32,073 nt of DNA from Candidatus Gastranaerophilales bacterium (GTDB taxonomy: Bacteria > Cyanobacteriota > Vampirovibrionia > Gastranaerophilales > Gastranaerophilaceae), in the NCBI GenBank assembly GCA_944325815.1, contig CALVBV010000014.1, positions 1 to 32,073 on the forward strand. The letters run 5' to 3'. The notes below the pieces were generated by a model. The model was not told the DNA's origin. It saw nothing but the letters and a program-made list of their open reading frames with translations, and searched no databases. Positions 23,345 to 30,219 of the stretch are shown in pieces; positions within the stretch are counted from its first letter, which is position 1; each line of letters begins with the position of its first letter. A program made the translations under genes and the position numbers.

Positions 23345-24646
23345 TTAACCCTTTCCGATTTGGTGGTATTCAAAACCTCTTTGGGGCAGTGAATAACTGC
23401 TGTATTGATTTCTGCCGTCAAAAATTACAGGTGTTTTTAAAAGTTGTTTTATTTTGTTGAAATCAGGATTTCTAAACTCGTTCCATTCTGTCAGAAGTAA
23501 CAGGGCATCTGCATTTTTAAGAGCATTATAAGCTGATTCTGCGTATAAAATCCTGTCTTTGAATATTAATTTTGCATTGTCAAAAGCCTTAGGGTCAAAG
23601 GCTTGTATTTGAGCGCCTCTTTTAAGGAGTTCTTCTATAATAGTAATGGCCGGTGCTTCTCTCATATCATTTGTTTTCGGCTTAAATGACAGTCCCCAGA
23701 CAGCAAAGAGTTTTCCGGTTAAATCACTGCCGAAACGATTTGTTATTTTGTGTACGAAATTTAACCGCTGTTGTTTATTTATATTGTCAGCCGATTTAAT
23801 AAGTTCACACTCGCAATTATTATCCAGTGCTGTTTTTATAAGGGCTTTAATATCTTTTGGGAAACAGCTTCCGCCGAATCCGATTCCCGGATAAAGAAAT
23901 TTGGTGCCAATTCTTGTGTCAGAACACATGCCGAGGCGAACCTGATTGATATCTGCACCTGTTTTTTCGCATATATTTGAAATTTCATTAATATATGAAA
24001 TTTTTACAGCAAGGAATGTATTGGAAGCGTATTTTACCATTTCAGCAGATTTATTGTCCATTGTAATTACGGGGTTTTGATTTCTTACAAACGGACTGTA
24101 GAGTTCAAGCATTATTTTCTTAGCCTTTTCGGATTCTGTTCCGATAATTACTCTGTCCGGTCTTAAGAAGTCCTCTACGGCAGAGCCTTGTTTTAAAAAT
24201 TCAGGGTTTGAGACTACGTCAAATTCTTCATTGGTAAAATTTTGGATAATTTTCTGCACTTCCCCGGCTGTTCCAACCGGAACCGTAGATTTATTAACTA
24301 TAACTTTATATCCGTTAATTGATTTGCCGATTTGTTCTGCCACATTAAGAACATATTGCAGATCCGCAGAGCCGTCTTCTCCCTGCGGAGTCCCGACGGC
24401 AATAAAACAAACAAGCGAACTTTGGACTGCTTGAATGATATTATCCGTGAATACAAGCCGGCCTTCTTCAACATTTGTTTTTATAAGGGCTTCCAGCCCC
24501 GGTTCGTATATAGGTATAATGCCCTTGCGCAGAAGAGCGAGTTTTTCCTGATTATTATCAACACAGATTACATCATTTCCCATCTCTGCAAGACAAGTGC
24601 CTGCGACTAATCCGACATATCCTGTTCCAATGACGCATACTTTCAC
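23345..24646 (-). CDS. ugd: UDP-glucose 6-dehydrogenase
   Basis: 433 aa. Oxidises UDP-glucose to UDP-glucuronate with two NAD+, supplying acidic sugars for surface polysaccharide. The N-terminal Rossmann motif is VIGTGYVGLVAGTCLAEMG. The catalytic loop GFGGSCFPKD places the nucleophile at Cys261; NKSTVPVGT, SNPEFLKQGSA and AVWGLSFKPKTNDMREAP are all present. It starts at GTG 24646 with AGGAGG (plus-strand 24653-24658) 6 nt upstream. It lies between the epimerase (10-bp gap) and gmhA (1-bp gap). Confidence 0.96.
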   Translation of the reverse strand: MKVCVIGTGYVGLVAGTCLAEMGNDVICVDNNQEKLALLRKGIIPIYEPGLEALIKTNVEEGRLVFTDNIIQAVQSSLVCFIAVGTPQGEDGSADLQYVLNVAEQIGKSINGYKVIVNKSTVPVGTAGEVQKIIQNFTNEEFDVVSNPEFLKQGSAVEDFLRPDRVIIGTESEKAKKIMLELYSPFVRNQNPVITMDNKSAEMVKYASNTFLAVKISYINEISNICEKTGADINQVRLGMCSDTRIGTKFLYPGIGFGGSCFPKDIKALIKTALDNNCECELIKSADNINKQQRLNFVHKITNRFGSDLTGKLFAVWGLSFKPKTNDMREAPAITIIEELLKRGAQIQAFDPKAFDNAKLIFKDRILYAESAYNALKNADALLLLTEWNEFRNPDFNKIKQLLKTPVIFDGRNQYSSYSLPQRGFEYHQIGKG

Positions 24647-24656
24647 GTTTTTCCTC

Positions 24657-25652
24657 CTATTGTTTCCAATAGCTGTACAAGTTTTTTATTGTTTCATACT
24701 TCATTGTTTTAACCCTTCTGTCCGGCTGTTTTATTGCCCAGGAAAACATTTCGTTAATCGTTTTTTCCAAATCGGTTTTATCTTCAAACCCGAGCAGTTT
24801 TTTTGCTTTTGTATGGTCAGCGTATGCATATTTCGCTTCAACTCTGGGCTCAAGGTGGATTATTTCCGGTTTGAATCCAAAATTAGATGCACATTTTTGC
24901 ACGAGTTTTGCGCAATCTATTAATGTGATTTCTTTATCGGCGCCAAGATTAAAGATTTCGCCGTTAAATTCTGTCATTAGTTGTTCAAATGGTTCATTAT
25001 AATAAACCATATCAGAGAATGCCCGTTTTTGTAGGCCGTCACCGTAGACTGTCAAAGGTTCATTATGAAGCGTCTGGCGAATCCAGATACCGACGACATT
25101 CCTGTATTTATCCCAAATATTCTGATATATACCTATAACATTATGCGGTCTTATTATTGAATAATTAAGCCCAAACTGTGAGCGTGCATTTTTTAAATCC
25201 ATCTCTACGGCGTATTTAGCAATACCATACGGGTCTATGGGTTTTGGAATCATATTTTCGTTAAAAGGAGGGAGATTATCTTCTCCGTACACACCGTTTG
25301 AGGAGGTGAATATAAACTTTTTGACACCATAATTTATAGATGCTGTTATAAGATTTGCGGAGGCTATTACATTGTTTGTATAATTAAATGTTCTGATAAA
25401 AGGGGACAGGCCTTCTGCAGCGTATGCCGCAAAATGGTATACATAGTCGAATCGTTCTTCGTTGAAAAAATTATCGACGGCATCAAAGTCTGCAAGATTA
25501 AGCGTTGAGCAGAATACTCCATCAGGAAGGTTTTCTTTATACCCGCCGGAAAAGTCATCTATACCGGTCACTTTATATCCTTTTGCGAGTAAATATCTTG
25601 AAAAATGGCTTCCCAGAAGTCCTGCTATTCCTGTTATCAGAATTTTTGCCAA
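24657..25652 (-). CDS. NAD-dependent sugar epimerase/dehydratase (extended SDR)
   Basis: 331 aa. Rossmann motif GIAGLLGSH at the N-terminus, IDDFSGG, a catalytic triad region SSNGVYG and YGIAK (Tyr/Lys), then RPHNVIGIYQN and YGDGLQKRAFSDMVY. This is the pattern of UDP-glucose/UDP-glucuronate 4-epimerases, which would feed UDP-galactose to the galactopyranose mutase encoded nearby; substrate is inferred. It begins at TTG 25652: no ATG fits, and GGGAGA (plus-strand 25659-25664) is 6 nt upstream. Confidence 0.88.
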   Translation of the reverse strand: MAKILITGIAGLLGSHFSRYLLAKGYKVTGIDDFSGGYKENLPDGVFCSTLNLADFDAVDNFFNEERFDYVYHFAAYAAEGLSPFIRTFNYTNNVIASANLITASINYGVKKFIFTSSNGVYGEDNLPPFNENMIPKPIDPYGIAKYAVEMDLKNARSQFGLNYSIIRPHNVIGIYQNIWDKYRNVVGIWIRQTLHNEPLTVYGDGLQKRAFSDMVYYNEPFEQLMTEFNGEIFNLGADKEITLIDCAKLVQKCASNFGFKPEIIHLEPRVEAKYAYADHTKAKKLLGFEDKTDLEKTINEMFSWAIKQPDRRVKTMKYETIKNLYSYWKQ

Positions 25653-25668
25653 TGATTATCTCCCTTTT

Positions 25669-26388
25669 TTATATTGTAGCATATTTATTGTTTGAATGCG
25701 CATTTTCTACAAAGTCGCGTTCCCAATAGACATTGCGTTTTACAATTACTGCAGGCGTGCCTGCAATAATTACATTCGGTTCCAAAATTGATTTTGTAAC
25801 AACGGAATTACAGCCTGCAATTATGTTATCGGCTAGTGTTACTCCTTTTAAAATTTTGACGTCTTCGCCAATCCATACTTGCGAGCCTATTGTAATATTT
25901 TTCTGCTGGTTTATAAGTTCTTTTGTTTCTAAACTGTATATCGGATGGAAGTCTGTTGTTCTCAGTGTTATGTCTTTTGAAAACATACAGTTCTTTCCGA
26001 TTTTTATCTTGCTGTTAACACCTATAAGAAAGTCGCAGCCGGCACAATTAAAATTATCATCTATTTCAAGTTCGGAATTGTTTTCTATAAAAACAAACAA
26101 TTTCTTTATTTTGTATTTATTAACTTTACCAATACGGAGTTTGCAGTTGCTGTTTATATCAAGACATGTTTTTTCAAAACGTTTTTTAAAATCACCGGCG
26201 GAAAAGATAACAGAGGAGTTTTCACCGCGGAAACGGATTTTTACACCGTTGGGCGGTTTTCGTACAATCCTGAGTGTATCTCCTTCTTGAGCGTATATTT
26301 TGTTGGTATTGTATTTGAAATTAAATTTTAACCTGCATATTCCCATATTAATGATTGTATGGGAACCTTCTTTTTCTATAAATCTCAT
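25669..26388 (-). CDS. Hexapeptide-repeat acyltransferase
   Basis: 239 aa. The C-terminal ~120 residues form a left-handed beta-helix of the CatB/LacA O-acetyltransferase type: IGKNCMFSKDITLRTTDFHPIY (with a probable catalytic His), WIGEDVKILKGVTLADNII, AGCNSVVTKSI and IIAGTPAVIVKRN. The N-terminal half is also beta-rich with degenerate hexapeptide turns. It probably O-acetylates a sugar of the surface glycan. The start ATG overlaps the glf stop (ATGA), so the genes are translationally coupled. Confidence 0.87.
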   Translation of the reverse strand: MRFIEKEGSHTIINMGICRLKFNFKYNTNKIYAQEGDTLRIVRKPPNGVKIRFRGENSSVIFSAGDFKKRFEKTCLDINSNCKLRIGKVNKYKIKKLFVFIENNSELEIDDNFNCAGCDFLIGVNSKIKIGKNCMFSKDITLRTTDFHPIYSLETKELINQQKNITIGSQVWIGEDVKILKGVTLADNIIAGCNSVVTKSILEPNVIIAGTPAVIVKRNVYWERDFVENAHSNNKYATI

Positions 26389-27479
26389 ACAATCTCTCCG
26401 AAAAGGTTTAAGGCGCGTTCTACAGCGTTATCTATATTGTAGTATTTATAGTCGCCAAGTCTGCCCAAAAAGTATACATTGTCCAATTTCTCCGCTTCTT
26501 TCAGGTATTTGTTGTAAAGTTCCGTATTTTCCTTGCAGGCGATAGGGTAATACCTTTCGTTTTTTCCTATTTCAAACTGTTCTGAATATTCTTTTGCAAT
26601 CACGGTTTTTGAGCTTTGGTCTTTCAAATAGTGTTTGTACTCATGAATCCGTGTGAAGTCATAGTTGTTTGGATAATTTATGCAGGCATGTGACTGGTAA
26701 TAATCCATTGCATATTCTTCAAATTTAAAATAAACGCTTCTATATGGAAGTATGCCGTATTTATATGAGAAAAATTCGTCAATAGAGCCGGTGTAGAAAA
26801 TTCGTTCAAAACCTTCGCTGCTTTCAAATGGCGTGTTGAGCCGGACTTCAATGTTGGGGTGATTAAGCATATTTTCAATAACTTTAGTATATCCTTCAAG
26901 CGGAATCCCCTGATATTTATCCTGAAAATATCTGTTATCTTTGCTTAGATAAACCGGTACTCTGGCCGTTACTGCGCCTTCCACTTCTTTGGGCGAGAGG
27001 CCCCACTGTTTTGTGGTGTAGTTTAAGAAGATTTTTTCATAAATGTAGTCTGCAAGAAATTTCAACTCTTCGTGTTTTTGAAATTCTAAAATCGGAACTT
27101 TTGTATTGTATTCAAAAGTCTTAAGCAGTTTTTCTTCAAACTTTCGAGCCAGGCTCTCCGGAAAAACCTGATAGAGTGTGTTAAAATTAAACGGAATATT
27201 TGCTTCAATGCCGTCAATAATCCCTGCAACTTCGTGCATATATGTATTAAAATCGGTAAAGCGTTTTAAGAAATTCCAAACTTTGTCGGAATTGGTATGG
27301 AAAATATGCGAACCGTATTTGTGAATCATAATTCCGTTTTTATCTCGGAAATCATAGCAGTTTCCTGCAATATGGCTTTTTTTATCTATTACAAGAACGG
27401 TTTCATTCAAGTTTTCAGCTAAAAGTCTGGCGATTACCGCGCCTGAAAATCCGGCGCCGGCGACTAAATTTTTTTTCAT
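26385..27479 (-). CDS. glf: UDP-galactopyranose mutase
   Basis: 364 aa flavoenzyme interconverting UDP-galactopyranose and UDP-galactofuranose, the donor for Galf in O-antigen or capsule. The FAD-binding GAGFSGAVIARLLAE is at residues 7-21. DKKSHIAGNCYDFRD, HKYGSHIFHT, FNTLYQVFP, TTKQWGLSPKEV and the C-terminal YFLGRLGDYKYYNIDNAV are all diagnostic. ATG overlaps the stop of the upstream glycosyltransferase as ATGA, and its own stop overlaps the acyltransferase start the same way. Confidence 0.96.
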   Translation of the reverse strand: MKKNLVAGAGFSGAVIARLLAENLNETVLVIDKKSHIAGNCYDFRDKNGIMIHKYGSHIFHTNSDKVWNFLKRFTDFNTYMHEVAGIIDGIEANIPFNFNTLYQVFPESLARKFEEKLLKTFEYNTKVPILEFQKHEELKFLADYIYEKIFLNYTTKQWGLSPKEVEGAVTARVPVYLSKDNRYFQDKYQGIPLEGYTKVIENMLNHPNIEVRLNTPFESSEGFERIFYTGSIDEFFSYKYGILPYRSVYFKFEEYAMDYYQSHACINYPNNYDFTRIHEYKHYLKDQSSKTVIAKEYSEQFEIGKNERYYPIACKENTELYNKYLKEAEKLDNVYFLGRLGDYKYYNIDNAVERALNLFGEIV

Positions 27480-28480
27480 TTGTTTTTCCTGAATCTGCTT
27501 TTTAACCAGCCGAACAAGTCCCTTCTTACTACTTTATACAGATACTCATCCGGATTTTTGATAAGCATATTATAATCCGATTTGTTGATAGAATCAAAGA
27601 AATTTTCTTTGATTTCGTTTTCAAAATTTTTGAATGTTTCTGAAAATTTTTTAAGGAATTCTTTTTGCAAAGATTTATCGAGTCTTCTGATGTTCCACAA
27701 ATACGCTCTGTACTGGTTCACAAGTTTTTGCGTATTATACAGTTTTTTTAAATCTGGATTGTTGTTTAAAAATTTTGTAATTTCTTCATATTCATCGCAG
27801 ACACAATAAATTTTTTGGGGATTATTGACGGAAGAGCTTGGATTATCTTGTCTGTAATAAAGCAGTGGTTTGTTTATCAGTTTAATCTTTTGGCAGGAAG
27901 TTATTACTTTAAAGTTAAAAGACATATCCTGATAAGAAGCCCCGGGAGTTTCTAAAAATCTTATGTTATTTTTATCAAGAAAACTTTTTTTGTAAATACC
28001 TGCCCAGACACTGGCGTGATTTGTGAGCATTAAGAGATTATCTTTAGGATTAAAAACTTCTTCTCTTGCTGTTCGTGCAACCAGTCCGCTTCGTTTTATT
28101 TTATTTTTCTTTGCCCAATAGTTATAAAAGTTGCATTTTACGACATCTAAATCATTTTCAACAGCTTCTTTGTATAGAATTTCATAGATTTTTTTATCCA
28201 GAATGTCATCCGGTTCAAATATAGCAATAAATTCCCCGCGAGCATTTTCAATACCCAAGTTTACGGTTGCGCCGTATCCGGAATTGGGTTTATCAAATAG
28301 TTTTATCCTGGAATCTTTGAGCGAATAATCTTGCAGTATTTTTAAAGAGTTGTCTTTTGAACCGTCGTTAATGCAGATTATTTCTAACTCCTGCAGGCTT
28401 TGTGCAATCACGCTGTCTAGAGCTTCTGTTAAATATTTTTCGGCATTATAGACCGGAATTATTATTGAAATTTTGGGCAT
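27476..28480 (-). CDS. Family 2 glycosyltransferase
   Basis: 334 aa with a GT-A fold. The N-terminus ISIIIPVYNAEKYLTEALDS is the GT2 nucleotide-binding strand. ICINDGSKDNS follows, and FEPDD (about 90) fits the DxD metal site. ASYQDMSFNF resembles the acceptor-side ED motif. No membrane anchor is obvious; the C-terminus is basic and helical. It is the first gene of the minus-strand glycan operon; being next to glf it could be a galactofuranosyltransferase, though that is only context. The ribosome binding site AGGAAGAG precedes the ATG. Confidence 0.93.
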   Translation of the reverse strand: MPKISIIIPVYNAEKYLTEALDSVIAQSLQELEIICINDGSKDNSLKILQDYSLKDSRIKLFDKPNSGYGATVNLGIENARGEFIAIFEPDDILDKKIYEILYKEAVENDLDVVKCNFYNYWAKKNKIKRSGLVARTAREEVFNPKDNLLMLTNHASVWAGIYKKSFLDKNNIRFLETPGASYQDMSFNFKVITSCQKIKLINKPLLYYRQDNPSSSVNNPQKIYCVCDEYEEITKFLNNNPDLKKLYNTQKLVNQYRAYLWNIRRLDKSLQKEFLKKFSETFKNFENEIKENFFDSINKSDYNMLIKNPDEYLYKVVRRDLFGWLKSRFRKNK

Positions 28481-28583
28481 TCAACTCTTCCTGATAATAG
28501 TCGACTCTTATTTATATTAAATAATAAAACAACTCTATTTGCAAATATTTGATTTTATCTCATATTCTATTAAAATAATTAAT

Positions 28584-29297
28584 ATGTTGAAGAAGAGTTT
28601 GATAGTTTTTTTATTATTTTTATCTTTGCCGGCATTATCAGTTCCTGTGGAGGATAGAGGCGCAGGTACACCGCCGGGATTTTATGATGATATTGATCCG
28701 GCTTCTTTGGAACAGGAAGATGCAGAATCGGAAACTATTCAGACACCGGCTGAGGAAGAGATTATTATACCTCCTCCGGCAGAAAAAGCCAAGCCTTCCA
28801 GGAATTACGCGGAAATATATAATAATTTGGAAGTCCCGGATTTTTCGTATCTTCACGATATTGATCCGGATCAGTATTATGATATAAAAGATACAGCCTG
28901 GTCTCCATATCCTTTAATCCGGTTAAATTCTCCGATATATTTTAAAACCATTACCGTAGAGCCGGGCTACTACCTTTTAACTCCTCGTGAGCATGAAGAT
29001 AAGTGGTATATTTTGTTTAAACAGAACGGAATTGTAAAGTATATAATACCTGTTTATGAGAGAGATTATACACCTGAGATGTTTTATGATGAGCACATTC
29101 CGAAGCCGAGGCTGACATTTGCCCAGAAGGTTCATATGGGATTTTTGGATTTTATAGGCAATTTTAAAAGCACAAAGCGTAAAGAGCCTGTTCAGACGTA
29201 TATGGAAATAAATGATTTGGAAAATTATTTTGTATCAATAATAATTTATTACGGTGCGCATAAGTATTCCACTATTTTCAGAACAATAAGATTATAG
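28584..29297 (+). CDS. Exported protein of unknown function
   Basis: 237 aa. The N-terminal signal peptide MLKKSLIVFLLFLSLPALS is clear. A Pro/Glu-rich low-complexity linker (about 20-70, with EEEIIIPPPAEKAKP) leads into a folded domain beginning near YAEIYNNLEVPDF, with several Tyr-rich beta segments (WSPYPLIRLNSPIYF, GYYLLTPREHEDKWYILF). No family is recognised. ATG 28584 is preferred since an in-frame TTG at 28539 would bury the signal peptide; no good ribosome binding site is seen. It diverges from the glycan operon and borders the repeat block. Confidence 0.75.
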   Translation: MLKKSLIVFLLFLSLPALSVPVEDRGAGTPPGFYDDIDPASLEQEDAESETIQTPAEEEIIIPPPAEKAKPSRNYAEIYNNLEVPDFSYLHDIDPDQYYDIKDTAWSPYPLIRLNSPIYFKTITVEPGYYLLTPREHEDKWYILFKQNGIVKYIIPVYERDYTPEMFYDEHIPKPRLTFAQKVHMGFLDFIGNFKSTKRKEPVQTYMEINDLENYFVSIIIYYGAHKYSTIFRTIRL

Positions 29298-29477
29298 CCT
29301 CCAGGTTTTGCGATGGTAATATAGTTGGTCAGTTTAGATGTTGAGGAGTAGGGAAGACTTTAGTCTACCACACTACAGAAAGGTTTAGAAGTTGAGTGGT
29401 TTAGGAGTTGAGAAGAAGTTATAAATGTTGAAAAGTGGATAAGTTGAATAGTTGAAAAGTAGTTATAATAAATTCTT
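29298..29477. repeat. Gene-free stretch with degenerate GTTGA-rich tandem words
   Basis: No coding potential is seen. From about 29380 the sequence repeats variants of GTTGAGAAG/GTTGAAAAGT and TTTAGGAGTTGAG. These also occur at 184-221 and 29946-29990. GTTGAGAAGAAGTTA is nearly the same at all three places. The first 80 bp show nothing I can name. Confidence 0.6.
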
Positions 29478-29621
29478 AGTCACTTAGTCACCTAGTCACT
29501 TAATCACTTCATTAACGAACCCTTCACCCCTCACGCCTCACCTTTCACCCGGTAAAAGCATCAATAAAATCCCCTCTCCCCTTGTGGGAGAGGGCCGGGG
29601 AGAGGGGTCTGCTTGGGTTTA
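29478..29621. repeat. 144-bp composite repeat, copy A
   Basis: Composite unit: four tandem octamers of the form RRTCACYT (29478-29509), then CATTAACGAACCC, a TCAC/CTCAC-rich stretch, GGTAAAAGCA, and a GC-rich palindrome (29571-29607), ending TCTGCTTGGGTTTA. The palindrome can pair CCCTCTCCC (29572-29580) with GGGAGAGGG (29586-29594), or CCCCTCTCCCC (29571-29581) with GGGGAGAGGGG (29597-29607). The same unit, equal in length, recurs at 29741. Confidence 0.85.
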
Positions 29622-29685
29622 GGAAAGAAAAAGTTTAGTAGTTTAGATGAAGTTTTTTTCTATTCTTCTTTTTTCAACCCCCAAA

Positions 29686-29733
29686 CACCCCTCCCCGAAA
29701 TCAAAGATTTCGACCCTCCCACAAGGGGCGGGT
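29686..29733. repeat. Inverted, degenerate palindrome copy with internal hairpin
   Basis: CCCCTCCCCGAAATC...GATTTCG contains a perfect 7-bp hairpin (CGAAATC, AAA loop, GATTTCG) and is followed by CCCTCCCACAAGGGG. The latter is the reverse-complement orientation of the CCCCTTGTGGGAG core in the 144-bp units. Confidence 0.6.
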
Positions 29734-29740
29734 TAAGCTT

Positions 29741-29884
29741 AATCACTTGATCACCTGGTCACTTGGTCACTTCATTAACGAACCCTTCACCCCTCACGCC
29801 TCACCTTTCACCCGGTAAAAGCACCAATAAAATCCCCTCTCCCCTTGTGGGAGAGGGCTAGGGAGAGGGGTCTGCTTGGGTTTA
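29741..29884. repeat. 144-bp composite repeat, copy B
   Basis: Same architecture as copy A, shifted by 263 bp: octamers at 29741-29772, the CATTAACG module, then a palindrome with CCCCTCTCCCC (29834-29844), GGGAGAGGG (29849-29857) and AGGGAGAGGGG (29860-29870). From the CATTAACG module onward the two copies are almost identical; the octamers vary more. Confidence 0.85.
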
Positions 29885-29894
29885 GTCGTTAAGA

Positions 29895-29948
29895 AGTTTG
29901 TAACAGTTCCTCCCTAATGAGGGAGGTTAGGTGGGTGCTGGCCTTGGT
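29895..29948. repeat. 54-bp dispersed repeat with hairpin, copy 2
   Basis: Second copy of the repeat at 131-184, including the CCTCCCT-AATG-AGGGAGG hairpin. It is followed, as in copy 1, by GTTGAGAAGAAGTTA words and a CCCTTCACTCTTCAC stretch. Confidence 0.75.
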
Positions 29949-29994
29949 TTAGGAGTTGATAAGTTTAGGAGTTGAGAAGAAGTTATAAATTCTT

Positions 29995-30066
29995 GATCAC
30001 TTGATCACCAAGTCACTTAATCACTTCATTAACGAACCCTTCACTCTTCACACCTCACCCTTCACG
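29995..30066. repeat. Third octamer array with truncated composite repeat
   Basis: Four octamers (29995-30026) and the CATTAACGAACCCTTCACTC module, but the unit stops before the GC-rich palindrome. The TTCACTCTTCAC variant here matches the copy upstream of flagellin (226-245) better than copies A and B. Confidence 0.75.
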
Positions 30067-30219
30067 CAATCCCCCTCAAACCCAGCGCCCGCCTAAGTCT
30101 CCGCCTAAACAACCCAACCCCAATTGTAAATTTTTGTAACAATTTGCCCTAAAATGCGTTATAAATCTCCAAAATGTGGAATTTAAAAAATATACGACAA
30201 AAACGCGAGGATACAAATT

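Noticed and set aside
23344-23421. N-terminal extension of gmhA into ugd (start at 23421)
   Set aside because: GmhA homologues start near MKNFIENY, ATG 23343 has an AAAGGG site, and the extension is out-of-frame ugd coding sequence.
29478-30026. Octamer arrays as a CRISPR array
   Set aside because: The repeats are 8 bp and directly adjacent with no unique spacers, and no cas genes are nearby.
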